Shown here: positions 44,235 through 52,903 of the stretch, piece after piece
Layout: every line of letters begins with the position of its first letter
Numbering within the stretch: position 1 is the first letter of the stretch
Assembly (NCBI RefSeq): GCF_004354985.1
Contig: NZ_SMSK01000001.1
Location: 620,001-684,000 of the forward strand
Origin: Segetibacter sp. 3557_3
Lineage (GTDB): Bacteria; Bacteroidota; Bacteroidia; Chitinophagales; Chitinophagaceae
Direction of reading: 5' to 3'
Length of the DNA: 64,000 bases
Notes under the pieces: model-generated
Told to the model about the DNA's origin: nothing
The model's input: the letters and a program-made list of their open reading frames with translations, nothing else
Databases searched by the model: none
Position numbers and translations under genes: made by a program

Positions 44235-46024
44235 TGAACGGCTAATTTGCTTGTTGTTAAATTTCCTTTTTCATCTGATACCCGCACCAGGTAAAGCCCC
44301 TTCGCCAGAGTTGATGTATTAATGATGCAGGTTGTTCCATTAATCACTTTACGATTAAGTACCACCTTGCCCGCATTGTTTAATAATATCACATTTGCAA
44401 GATTGTTCCCTTTTATTTGAGTGAAGCCATTTGCCGGGTTTGGCGAAACCGATATGCTGATTCGCTTAGGAAGCCGCACAGAGATCACCTTTGAGTAGGT
44501 GAACCTGCCATCCTGGTCAACCATTTTAAGACGGTAGTACACCAGCTCAGCACTGGTAAATCCTAATTCATCGATAAAAGAATAGGCGTTTTCAAGGCTG
44601 TTTTTAATGCTTGCCACCTTCCCTACTTGCTCGTAGTTGGTTCCGGAGAAACTTCTTTCAACCTGGTAGTAGTTAGTACCCTGCTCCTGCTCAGTCTTCC
44701 ATTGGCAATACACCGAGCTCTTTACAAGTGTTCCGGTAAAGGCTGTTAACTTTAAAGGCAATGAGGTCAGGTCATTTTTGTAAGCTAAAAGGGCGAAATC
44801 CGCGCTGAAGCCATTGTTGCTCCCGCCAGCTATGTAAATTCTGTTCTGATATTGTTTGACGGCATAGCCGCAATCCGCAGCCTGGCCAACCTGCGTGGTT
44901 ACTTTACCATTTCCGCCGAAACTCATGTCAAGGGTTCCATTCTCGAGATATCTTGCAAGTGAGATGTCGGAGTACATTCCGGTTGTACTACAACCAGCAA
45001 TAATGATTTTGCCATCAGCCTGGATTGCAGGTGCAAAAGCCTCATCGTTGGAAATGCCGATTGGAGAAATTACTTTACCTCCCTGGCCAAAAGACTCGTC
45101 AAGTTTACCATTCATATCATAACGGGCGATTGCAAAATCGTAATTGCTGCCGTTGTAACACTTGCCTGTAGCCAGAAATCTGCCGTTGTGCTGCAATGTC
45201 ATGGCGTTTGCAAAGGCACTGCCTTCACCTAAACCTGTAGTTACCATTCCATCAACACCGAAGGTAGGATCCAGCTTTCCTGTTTCATCAAGTCTTGCAA
45301 GAGCGAATTCGTACCGGTTAACTTTATAACTATACCCGGCTATGACAATTTTTCCATTTTCCTGCAGTACAACAGCGTTAGCATTATCGTAGGAAGAACC
45401 AATATTAAAAATCAGTTTACCATTACCGTTGAAGGTCTGGTCGCTGGAGCCATTGCTATTGAAGCGCGCAACCGCAATTGCTGAAGAACTTCCATTACCC
45501 GCCATGCCGGCGAGTACAATTTTACCATCATCCTGGATGGCCAAAGCATTCACCATATCAAAGTCCTTACTCACAGGCAAAGTAACAAATCCAACTCCGT
45601 TGAATAATTGATCTAAAGAGCCATCGATGTTATACCGCGCCATTGCAAAATCGTCGTTTGCACCGTTGAAGCTATACCCTGCTACAAGAATTTTCCCGTC
45701 TTTCTGTACCCCTATTGCGGTGGCATAATCGCCACCACTACCAATTGCTGTGGTAACCTTACCATTGCTGTTAAAAGATAAATCCAGAGAACCGTTGATA
45801 TTATACCTTGCTACAGCAAAATTATTTTTCGTTCCATTGAAGCTATAACCGGCTACTACAACTTTCCCATCGTTCTGAACTGCCATGGCCCGGGCTTCCG
45901 ACCAACTGCCGATTGATGTAAGTACTTTACCCCCATTTCCAAAAGTTAGATCCAATGACCCTGGTTGAGCAACAAGACGGAAAAATGAAAACATGGTAAA
46001 TAGAAGGGTAAAATTTTTTTTCAT
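44231..46024 (-). CDS. Delta-60-repeat protein with T9SS C-terminal sorting domain
   Basis: 597 residues: signal peptide (MKKNFTLLFTMFSFFRLVAQ), seven delta-60 repeats (LDLTFGNGG through LDMSFGGNG, each with QxDGKI-IAGYS and RYN-NGSLD), and then a fibronectin-like region (LKLTAFTGTLVKSSVYCQWKTEQEQGTNYYQVERS, in segments). The T9SS type A domain begins SVSPNPANG and ends NLTTSKLAVH. It is a paralogue of the protein at 15186-16733 but has the extra fibronectin-like part. Surface or secreted location is inferred from the sorting domain; ligand unknown. It overlaps the ispE stop by four bases tail to tail. Confidence 0.9.
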   Translation of the reverse strand: MKKNFTLLFTMFSFFRLVAQPGSLDLTFGNGGKVLTSIGSWSEARAMAVQNDGKVVVAGYSFNGTKNNFAVARYNINGSLDLSFNSNGKVTTAIGSGGDYATAIGVQKDGKILVAGYSFNGANDDFAMARYNIDGSLDQLFNGVGFVTLPVSKDFDMVNALAIQDDGKIVLAGMAGNGSSSAIAVARFNSNGSSDQTFNGNGKLIFNIGSSYDNANAVVLQENGKIVIAGYSYKVNRYEFALARLDETGKLDPTFGVDGMVTTGLGEGSAFANAMTLQHNGRFLATGKCYNGSNYDFAIARYDMNGKLDESFGQGGKVISPIGISNDEAFAPAIQADGKIIIAGCSTTGMYSDISLARYLENGTLDMSFGGNGKVTTQVGQAADCGYAVKQYQNRIYIAGGSNNGFSADFALLAYKNDLTSLPLKLTAFTGTLVKSSVYCQWKTEQEQGTNYYQVERSFSGTNYEQVGKVASIKNSLENAYSFIDELGFTSAELVYYRLKMVDQDGRFTYSKVISVRLPKRISISVSPNPANGFTQIKGNNLANVILLNNAGKVVLNRKVINGTTCIINTSTLAKGLYLVRVSDEKGNLTTSKLAVH

Positions 46025-46533
46025 GATTGTGATGATGATTTTTCTAATGTTTATAAAATCCGTACCAACTTAATAATCAATAAACTAGCGCAAAATTTCC
46101 GTATTTTCCGGTGGCGTAAATTGGTATTGATACGAAAAATTTCAATTACCTGCCTTTGGGCTGTTCTACCGATTTGTTTTATCTCATAACCCGTTATTGC
46201 TTTGGGTTATATGGTCACATGAACGCATAACTTCCAGAACTTATTTTTACGCGATGGTATTTTTTTGAAGGATTTTCCAAAAAATCTAGCACATTCAATT
46301 ATTTGAATACCCTAAAAGGACATTAGTAGTGACAGAAAAAAGCGGGAGTTTGCCCCATTAAAATTCTAATACTACTCAACCCTTACAATACAATTTCGCA
46401 ATCACACAGTCGGGTTCTTCTACCCGCTATCTCCTCTGAAATGCGTGTCAGAAGCACGCTGTCTGTTATTTGCAGGGTTTTAATTCACAATTAATTCTTA
46501 TACATTGGTAGAACGATTACCAAATCTATCCCC
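46025..46533. other. Divergent intergenic region without a recognised gene
   Basis: About 510 AT-rich bases between two diverging genes. No gene or strong hairpin seen. Confidence 0.45.
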
Positions 46534-47076
46534 ATGAAACTAAGTTCCAATATGAAGTCTATGGTGTGCCTGGCACTGTTGGTCTTTATGGTTAAGGGTT
46601 GCAGACCCAAATCACCCGAAATACCTTTTGATGCCAGGAGTGCAGCGGCTCATGTCCGCCCTTACAAAGTGCTTCAGGCCTACATAGACTCTTTTCAAAT
46701 AAAGCGTACAAGATTATACGAACGTGTAAAAGACCCGGAATATATTGACAGCAGTTTTGACTTACCAAATGCGGAGATGTTTAACCGGGACGCCATTATC
46801 GCTCTATTAAATGCTCCTGGCGCAAAAGGCATCCAAATTTATTTAGGCAGAAAAACAAGTTCTGACACTTCTAATGGCAACGTAGTATTCGTGCTTTTAC
46901 CAGTAGATGAAAAAGGAAACGATATAAAAACCAAGTTGCTGGTAAACGATCAACGGACCGGATCAGTAAGGCCCGGGGTTTCGACTGCACAGGTTACACA
47001 AAGACGAAATATCACCGAAGAGGCGGAAGGTGTAGAGGACGGACAACGATGTCCTTCGGTTTGCTCGGATTTTTGA
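46534..47076 (+). CDS. Lipoprotein of unknown function
   Basis: 180 residues with a lipoprotein signal peptide (lipobox VKGC, Cys23). The mature part is mostly helical then beta-like, with VLQAYIDSFQIKRTRLYERV, DAIIALLNAPGAKGIQIYLGRK and a strand NVVFVLLPVDEKGND. The last 45 residues are polar and Glu-rich and end in QRCPSVCSDF, with two cysteines. No family recognised. It lies 146 bases before the membrane protein-kinase-regulator operon on the same strand and may be its first gene. Confidence 0.75.
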   Translation: MKLSSNMKSMVCLALLVFMVKGCRPKSPEIPFDARSAAAHVRPYKVLQAYIDSFQIKRTRLYERVKDPEYIDSSFDLPNAEMFNRDAIIALLNAPGAKGIQIYLGRKTSSDTSNGNVVFVLLPVDEKGNDIKTKLLVNDQRTGSVRPGVSTAQVTQRRNITEEAEGVEDGQRCPSVCSDF

Positions 47077-47222
47077 GCAGGATGATAGTTAGCCAAAATC
47101 ACCCGTGTTGTACCAATCCTGGCTTTAGCAGGTTCTCATAATCCTGTCTCAATCAAAAGGGCTTAAGCTGTTTCATTACGAGTGCATCGGGTTGATGCGG
47201 CAGCAACTAAAAATATTCGCCA

Positions 47223-47909
47223 ATGTTTTCAGGCAAACTGATTTCTTTTCTGAAAGCGATTACTATCGGTTTGCCATTTTTTATTGGGCTTCTTCGATTT
47301 GGGAGAATGGACAAGTCTTTCCAGCCATTTTTGATTTACCTTTTTATAGGGCTGATTACGGAAATCGCAACATATGTTCACATCGCCACGTCGGCAAATA
47401 CAAATGCGGTCATTAGTAACGTGTTTGTTCTTGTTGAGTGGCTCCTGATTACCTGGCAGTTTCAAGCCTGGGGTATTTTCAGGAACCACCCGGTGTCCTT
47501 TGCTTTGCTGATTGGTGTTATTGCGGCAACCTGGTTTGTAGAAAATTTTTGGTTTGGAAACATCGTCACATTCAGTCCCTACTACCGTGAAGTTTACTCC
47601 TTCGTTGTCGTGTTGATGTCGGTGAGTGTTATTAACTACACGATCATACATGACTATAAAAATGTTCTGAAGAATGCCAGGTTCCTGCTTTGTCTTGGAC
47701 TAATTGTTTTTTTTCTTTATAAGATGATCTATGAATGGGCCTACCAAATCATCAATGTAAAGCGCTACGAGGAGTTGAGTAACCAGATTATATCATGGTT
47801 CGACTACGTAAATGCCGGAGTGAACATGGTGTTTGCTTTAGCAATGTTGTTTGCCCCGGCACGCACCCGCCATCGCCTGATCAACCTCAAGGAACCAAAT
47901 TCGCGTTAG
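47223..47909 (+). CDS. Seven-segment membrane protein, possible sensor for the adjacent kinase
   Basis: 228 residues with seven hydrophobic segments (near 8-24, 36-54, 62-80, 91-107, 122-142, 153-172 and 193-211). No domain recognised. Conserved-looking polar residues sit in membrane segments (GLITEIATYVHI, SVINYTIIHDY). Its stop is 11 bases before the start of the histidine kinase, which itself has no sensory domain. The pairing suggests that this protein receives the signal and passes it to the kinase; that is inference from gene order. Confidence 0.75.
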   Translation: MFSGKLISFLKAITIGLPFFIGLLRFGRMDKSFQPFLIYLFIGLITEIATYVHIATSANTNAVISNVFVLVEWLLITWQFQAWGIFRNHPVSFALLIGVIAATWFVENFWFGNIVTFSPYYREVYSFVVVLMSVSVINYTIIHDYKNVLKNARFLLCLGLIVFFLYKMIYEWAYQIINVKRYEELSNQIISWFDYVNAGVNMVFALAMLFAPARTRHRLINLKEPNSR

Positions 47910-47920
47910 CAACCCCTACA

Positions 47921-48655
47921 ATGAATGACAATATCTTGTATACAACGGTACTCGTCTCAGTATTCATTGCTGTTATTCTCACCTATTTCTTTATCTCCAT
48001 TGTCCGATATCATCGGCGTTATGTCAAACTTCAGCGCGAACAAATCAATGCAGAAATCACCATCCAGGAAAATGAAAGGAAAAGAATTGCTAACGACCTG
48101 CACGATAGCATCGGCCCAATGCTGTCAGCAGTAAAAATGAACATCAATTGCATAGACACCCATTCCGCTGCGGATGAGCAGCTAATTAAGAAATCTGGCG
48201 TATATATCGACGAGATAGTCACCAATTTACGGCGTATATCCTACAATCTGCTCCCGAATGCCCTTGAACGAAAGGGGCTGGTTGAAGCACTTACCCGGTA
48301 CATTGAAGATCTACCGGCGAGTAGGCTAAAAATCGAGTTAAATGCTAGCCCGGAAGTAGAAATCCCCTCCACAGAAGGTGTCCATATTTTTAGAATGCTT
48401 CAGGAAGTTATACATAACACAATCAAACACGCCATGGCGACATCTTTAAAGATCAACATACTTAAGGCAAACGGGGTGTTGGAGATAATTACAACTGATA
48501 ATGGTAAAGGCTTCAAGCGGGAAGTTGCATGGGCGGGAACTACGGGACTTGGATTAAAAAGCATTAACAGCAGAATTGAACTGTTGAATGGAAAGCTTAC
48601 CATAGACTCACAACCTGGCAGGGGCACTATTTACATTTTCAGAATTCCGGTTTAA
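47921..48655 (+). CDS. Sensor-less histidine kinase of the NarX/DesK class
   Basis: 244 residues from the ATG at 47921, which opens the single membrane helix (MNDNILYTTVLVSVFIAVILTYFF); a start 126 bases earlier would overlap the preceding gene. A short coiled coil leads to a HisKA_3 box, ERKRIANDLHDSIGPMLS with phospho-acceptor His61. The ATPase domain has the N box (EVIHNTIKHA), G1 (TTDNGKGF) and G2 (TTGLGLKSI). No PAS, GAF or periplasmic domain exists, so input must come from another protein. The cognate regulator starts 20 bases downstream. Confidence 0.94.
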   Translation: MNDNILYTTVLVSVFIAVILTYFFISIVRYHRRYVKLQREQINAEITIQENERKRIANDLHDSIGPMLSAVKMNINCIDTHSAADEQLIKKSGVYIDEIVTNLRRISYNLLPNALERKGLVEALTRYIEDLPASRLKIELNASPEVEIPSTEGVHIFRMLQEVIHNTIKHAMATSLKINILKANGVLEIITTDNGKGFKREVAWAGTTGLGLKSINSRIELLNGKLTIDSQPGRGTIYIFRIPV

Positions 48656-48675
48656 CTTTAAAGGAACCTTGTGCT

Positions 48676-49356
48676 ATGGCTTACCCAATCAGACTTGTTA
48701 TTGCAGATGATCATGAAATTTTTCGTGATGGCCTTGCATTGATGCTCTCCAGGCAAGCGGGTTTCAGCCTCGAGGGTCAGGCAAGCGATGGGATAGAATT
48801 GATTGAGGTGGTAGAGAAAACGCAACCGGAGGTGGTAATTACTGACATCAAAATGCCACGGTGTGATGGAATTGAAGCGACCAGGCATATTATACAGAAA
48901 TTTCCAGACTTGAAGATCATTGCCTTGTCAATGTCTGACGAAGAAAAACAAATTGTAGAAATGCTGGAAGCCGGCGCAAAAGGATACCTGCTGAAGAATG
49001 CCGATAAATCTGAGGTGATCCAGGCGATACAGGATGTTTATCTGGACAAAACATACTACTGCAGCCAAACGTCGTCGAAACTTGCCGCTATGATATTGAA
49101 GAGCAGCTTTAATCCCTTCAAGAAACATAAGCCCGTTGCATTTTCCGATCGCGAAATCGAAATTATAAAACTTATCTGTTGCCAATTTACAGCGCAGTCA
49201 ATTGCCGATCAGTTGTATTTAAGCAAACGGACTGTTGAAGGTTACCGGACAAGAATTCTGGAAAAAATGGGTGTTAAGAATGCTGTTGGAGTACTGATTT
49301 ATGCACTAAGGCACAGGCTCGTTTCGGAGGTAGAAATCTCAGGGGTAGTATCCTGA
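48676..49356 (+). CDS. NarL/FixJ-type response regulator
   Basis: 226 residues. The receiver domain (about 5-122) has VIADDHEIFRDGL, phospho-acceptor Asp57 in VVITDIKMP, and YLLKNA with the conserved Lys. The LuxR-type helix-turn-helix (about 158-220) reads FSDREIEIIKLICCQFTAQSIADQLYLSKRTVEGYRTRILEKMGVKNAVGVLIYA in segments. It should be phosphorylated by the kinase encoded just upstream and bind target promoters as a dimer. The operon ends here. Confidence 0.95.
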   Translation: MAYPIRLVIADDHEIFRDGLALMLSRQAGFSLEGQASDGIELIEVVEKTQPEVVITDIKMPRCDGIEATRHIIQKFPDLKIIALSMSDEEKQIVEMLEAGAKGYLLKNADKSEVIQAIQDVYLDKTYYCSQTSSKLAAMILKSSFNPFKKHKPVAFSDREIEIIKLICCQFTAQSIADQLYLSKRTVEGYRTRILEKMGVKNAVGVLIYALRHRLVSEVEISGVVS

Positions 49357-49385
49357 ACCGGACTTTAAACGAGAAATCTGCCCCA

Positions 49386-49416
49386 TAAAAAATGGAATGC
49401 GAAAACGCATTCCATT
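49386..49416 (-). terminator. Terminator of the desaturase gene, shared region with the regulator
   Basis: Perfect 11-bp stem (49391-49401 with 49406-49416), AAAA loop on the plus strand, T-tract only on the minus strand, so it mainly serves the minus-strand desaturase gene. Confidence 0.87.
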
Positions 49417-49443
49417 ATAATATCTATCGCTGATATCCTGGAG

Positions 49444-50511
49444 TTACGAAGCCTTACCGAGTTGACGTAAGTAAGTTACGTGTGAAGCAACAGCCTGGCG
49501 CAGTTTGGGATATTCTACATATTCAATATTAAAGTCCTGACAAGCCTGCCTGATGATTTTACTGATCTGAGGATAGTGAACGTGTGAAATCTTAGGAAAA
49601 AGGTGGTGCTCGATTTGAAAATTGAGACCACCGACCAGCCATGAGATTACTTTATTCCGGGTTGCAAAGTTTGCAGTGGTTTTAATCTGGTGAATTGCCC
49701 ATTCATCTTCCATTTTACCGGTAGCTTCATTTGGCAATGGAAAATGGGTATGCTCAACAGTATGTGCTAACTGAAACACGATACTTAATACAAACCCAGC
49801 AACAAGTCCCATAGTAAGAAAACCGATGATCCATGCTGTGAAACCAACCATGTAGATTGGAAGTGCAACGAATATGAAAGCATGTGCCAGCTTATAAAAC
49901 CAAAACGAGATATGTTCTTTAACAGTCATCTTACGTAGGGGTATATTACCAATCTTTCCACGGAAATACTTTGTGTAGTCCGTAACAAAAATCCAGTAGA
50001 TATATAGTAGTGAGTAAGCTGCAGGAAAGTATACGTGCTGATAGCGATGTATTTTATAATGCACCTGTTCATCACAAAGACGCAATAGTGGACGAGCTTC
50101 AATATCGTCATCAACACCGTGGATATTTGTATAAGTGTGGTGAATAATATTGTGTTTAGACTTCCACATATGCTGACTTGCACCCAGAAAGTTGGCAAGG
50201 TTAGACGCAAGATTGTTGATCCATTGAAAACGGCTGAAGCTACCATGTGCCCCATCATGCATTACATTAAAACCAATTGCTGCAATAATGCACCCGAAAA
50301 ATGCACTCTCAATTACTGCCCAAAAAGCAGGTGGGGTAAAGAACACCAGGTGGACATACACGGAAAGAAGGGCCGAAACAAGTATGATCGCTTTTATGTA
50401 TAGATTTGAATTACCCGTGGTCGATTTACCTTTTTGCTTAAAGTATTCTCCTATCCTGCTTTTTAGTTCTCCATGAAAAGATTTTTGAGTTGGGAATTTG
50501 GGAGTAGCCAT
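49444..50511 (-). CDS. Membrane fatty acid desaturase (acyl-lipid/acyl-CoA type)
   Basis: 355 residues from the ATG at 50511; an ATG 63 bases earlier adds a basic leader atypical for the family. Three histidine boxes are complete: HDGAHGS, HNIIHH and QIEHHLFP. A Gln opens the third box, as in front-end and linoleoyl-CoA desaturase relatives; no fused cytochrome b5 domain is present. Four or more membrane segments fit the di-iron fold. It introduces a double bond in membrane fatty acids using O2; the position cannot be read from sequence. It follows bshB1 by 63 bases on the same strand. Confidence 0.92.
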   Translation of the reverse strand: MATPKFPTQKSFHGELKSRIGEYFKQKGKSTTGNSNLYIKAIILVSALLSVYVHLVFFTPPAFWAVIESAFFGCIIAAIGFNVMHDGAHGSFSRFQWINNLASNLANFLGASQHMWKSKHNIIHHTYTNIHGVDDDIEARPLLRLCDEQVHYKIHRYQHVYFPAAYSLLYIYWIFVTDYTKYFRGKIGNIPLRKMTVKEHISFWFYKLAHAFIFVALPIYMVGFTAWIIGFLTMGLVAGFVLSIVFQLAHTVEHTHFPLPNEATGKMEDEWAIHQIKTTANFATRNKVISWLVGGLNFQIEHHLFPKISHVHYPQISKIIRQACQDFNIEYVEYPKLRQAVASHVTYLRQLGKAS

Positions 50512-50574
50512 ATTTATTCTGTTTAATGCGTAAATGCGTTTTTTATTCCTGCTTAGTGTCTTTGTGCACCACAA

Positions 50575-51309
50575 TCAGGTGTTTTTCTGGATCAGCATAT
50601 CAAAACTTGAAATGCCGATGCTTTTCTCTGATATGAAGCCTTCTGCAAATGCGACGCCAATTCTTTTACCGAATATCATCGCTCTGCCTTTAATGGCCTC
50701 TAAGAACTCAGGACTTGAAAGATAGGTTTGGGGTTCGTCAAGGTCAGGATTGTAAAACTGTGTTTTGTAACAGGCTATGGCCTCGATTTTCTTATCGTGA
50801 ACCCTGGATATGTCAACCAGGAAAGTCGGTTCGAGGTAGCGATCCTGGATGTAGAAAAAAACGTATTTGGGTCTCCAGGCTTCTTGTTCAAGACCGTTAT
50901 CTAAAGTGATTACCTTTCTTAAACCCGAAAGAAAAGACGCTTCGGTTAAAAGCTTTGAACTTCTTCCATGATCAGGGTGACGGTCGCTTGGTGCGTTAGC
51001 TAATACAATCTCCGGCCTATATTTCCTGATGACCTGGATAATTTTGCGCTTATTCTCTTCATTATTCTCAAAAAAGCCGTCGGCCATCCCAAGGTTTTCT
51101 CTTACCGCTATCCCCATGACAAGTGCAGCATCTGCAGCTTCCTGTTTCCTCGTTTCGGCAGAACCCCGAGTACCAAGTTCTCCGCGCGTAAGATCTACTA
51201 CACCAACTTTTTTGCCTTCTGCAACAGCAGCTAAAATCGTTCCTGCACATCCAAGTTCTACATCATCGGGGTGAACACCAAAAGCAAGCAGGTAGAATTT
51301 TTCATGCAT
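50575..51309 (-). CDS. bshB1: Bacillithiol biosynthesis deacetylase BshB1
   Basis: 244 residues from the ATG at 51309 (a GTG six bases earlier is less likely). The PIG-L/LmbE zinc motif is FGVHPDDVELGCAG, with NAPSDRHPDHGRSSKL providing further ligands. DLTRGELGTRGSAETRKQE and GIAVRENLGMADGFF are typical of the BshB1 clade. It removes the acetyl group from GlcNAc-malate in bacillithiol synthesis. The bacilliredoxin gene in this window supports that role. bshA and bshC are not in the window. Confidence 0.95.
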   Translation of the reverse strand: MHEKFYLLAFGVHPDDVELGCAGTILAAVAEGKKVGVVDLTRGELGTRGSAETRKQEAADAALVMGIAVRENLGMADGFFENNEENKRKIIQVIRKYRPEIVLANAPSDRHPDHGRSSKLLTEASFLSGLRKVITLDNGLEQEAWRPKYVFFYIQDRYLEPTFLVDISRVHDKKIEAIACYKTQFYNPDLDEPQTYLSSPEFLEAIKGRAMIFGKRIGVAFAEGFISEKSIGISSFDMLIQKNT

Positions 51310-51711
51310 AGGCACCGAAACATTTAGGAGGCTGCAAGGTAAACTTTTTCGTCATAGAGGAACGTTAAGGCATCTAACAGATTCCAACAATCTTTGTTCA
51401 TTATCAGCTCATAATGCTGGTTTACGCACATTTCTGAGACTTGTGTGACAATACAGCTCTAAGCACATCATTTCGTCCCGAGTTTTAATTATATCTTAAT
51501 GATGCGCAGAATTCAAAATATTGAATTCCAGTCGTTTTCTCACATTGAGCAATCACTACAGAAGTTTGTATAGGAAAGTCGGCATTAACCTGCTTGCTTT
51601 CTGTGGAAAGAAGCAGTGTGGGTGGGATAATGAGTATCGGGCTAAGTTGATGAACGATTATTCAAGGGGTTTGCACGTTGTTCATATGTTTGTACAAGCA
51701 AGCATTATCGG
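51310..51711. other. Intergenic region without a recognised gene
   Basis: About 400 bases. A 64-codon plus-strand frame with a TTG start is not convincing. Confidence 0.45.
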
Positions 51712-52338
51712 CTAGCCACGCAGGCCGTACATACGTTCAACATCGCGTACGATCAGTTCGATATCATGATCATTGTTACTACGGTCATTGGGATCATAGG
51801 CCTGCTTGAGGTTACTTCCGACTACTATTGCTATCGTTTGCCACAACCCCGCATTGAAGCCACCTTTATATTCTTTAATAATTTCAAAACAATTATTGCC
51901 GGTTTCGCGGTTTATGAGTTTCATAAGTACCTTTCCCTGGTAAATGGAAAGTTGTGTAAGCTTGCTGGTGAATTCGCGTTTGAGATCCTTCTCCCGTTTC
52001 CGGATGATTGCTCTACGAAGCTTCTCATCTGTAACCCCGTTCAATTCTGCATTTACCTCGTTCATAATACGACCGGCGGCTCTGGCATACGGAAAGGTGA
52101 CATATACAGCGTTCCTAAGCCGGGTCCATTCAGCCCAATACTTCCGCCACTTCTCCTGGATGCGGGTATGAACAGCAACATCGGCAAGCCGGCCACCCGG
52201 AATGGTATCGCCGTTTACGATGAATGCATAAACCTTTAGGGTATCCTGCGGCTGAGCTTGTGCACCTACGCTGGATGACACAAAAAAGGCCAGCGAAAAA
52301 CCGGCGAGTATATGTAGCAACTTACGTTTTAAAAACAT
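51712..52338 (-). CDS. Secreted DUF4294 family protein
   Basis: 208 residues with a signal peptide (cleavage near GAQAQ). The DUF4294 region reads VYAFIVNGDTIPGGRL, WAEWTRLRNAVYVTFPYARAAGRIMNEVNAEL and the ending GKVLMKLINRETGNNCFEIIKEYKGGFNAGLWQTIA (in segments). The family is restricted to Bacteroidota as far as I recall, and of unknown function. The C-terminus is charged (DPNDRSNNDHDIELIVRDVERM). Divergent from the two small lipoprotein genes. Confidence 0.88.
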   Translation of the reverse strand: MFLKRKLLHILAGFSLAFFVSSSVGAQAQPQDTLKVYAFIVNGDTIPGGRLADVAVHTRIQEKWRKYWAEWTRLRNAVYVTFPYARAAGRIMNEVNAELNGVTDEKLRRAIIRKREKDLKREFTSKLTQLSIYQGKVLMKLINRETGNNCFEIIKEYKGGFNAGLWQTIAIVVGSNLKQAYDPNDRSNNDHDIELIVRDVERMYGLRG

Positions 52339-52394
52339 CTGATGTCAGGCGTTGTAAATTTATATATCCTACTACTCACTAATACTTAAAACAT

Positions 52395-52643
52395 ATGAAT
52401 GTAACCCGGGTTGTGATATATTTAACCATCCCTCTTGCGATCTCCTGTTCAGCTGAGGGATCGTATGATCCGGCGATTTTTCAGCAATCTATGGATTCTG
52501 TTGCAAGCAGAAAAATCGACTCGGCATACGAGCAAATTCAGCAGGATTGCGAAAAAGCTATGTACGAACGGGTACCCGGGATGGTTGACTCTTTAATAAA
52601 AATACAGGATGTTAAAGCTGATTCTATCTACCCTACTCATTAG
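52395..52643 (+). CDS. Tiny lipoprotein, first of an overlapping pair
   Basis: 82 residues with a lipobox LAISC (Cys18). The mature part of about 65 residues is helical and charged, with one further Cys (QQDCEKA) and the ending VDSLIKIQDVKADSIYP. Its last 35 bases overlap the start of the next gene, indicating translational coupling. The two products look alike in length, Cys position and a shared DSI/DSL ending, so they are probably a duplicated pair. Function unknown. Confidence 0.7.
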   Translation: MNVTRVVIYLTIPLAISCSAEGSYDPAIFQQSMDSVASRKIDSAYEQIQQDCEKAMYERVPGMVDSLIKIQDVKADSIYPTH

Positions 52644-52839
52644 CGTTTGCTCGTGTAAACAGAAACAAGATGTGGAATACCTGAAAAGGGCTGCATATTT
52701 ACAAATGGAAGGCAAGGTGAACGATGGTGTCGTTCAGCTTAAAAACGATTGCGACAGTAACTTATTGTCAACTGCAAAGGCGAAAGCTGATTCTATTCTT
52801 GCCAGCCGGCGCAACCGATCCATTCCGGCGACTAAATAA
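52609..52839 (+). CDS. Tiny lipoprotein, second of an overlapping pair
   Basis: 76 residues, lipobox near LISVCSC (Cys16 most likely). The mature part has the same plan as its neighbour: a charged helix, KNDCDS at the place of QQDCEK, and KADSILASRR at the place of VDSLIKIQD. The start codon lies within the preceding gene in another frame. A terminator-like hairpin follows. Function unknown. Confidence 0.7.
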   Translation: MLKLILSTLLISVCSCKQKQDVEYLKRAAYLQMEGKVNDGVVQLKNDCDSNLLSTAKAKADSILASRRNRSIPATK

Positions 52840-52871
52840 AAAGGCGGAAGCCCGTTTAGTTGCTTCCGCCT
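52838..52871 (-). terminator. Shared terminator between the small lipoproteins and ccmF
   Basis: Perfect 9-bp stem (52843-52851 with 52862-52870) with a T-tract on the minus strand and only a weak one on the plus strand; it mainly ends the ccmE-ccmF transcript. Confidence 0.85.
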
Positions 52872-52903
52872 GGTAATTTCGTAAGTGTTAGAAAGTGCTA
52901 AGC

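Noticed and set aside
51521-51715. 64-codon plus-strand frame
   Set aside because: TTG start and no recognisable content in a non-coding gap.
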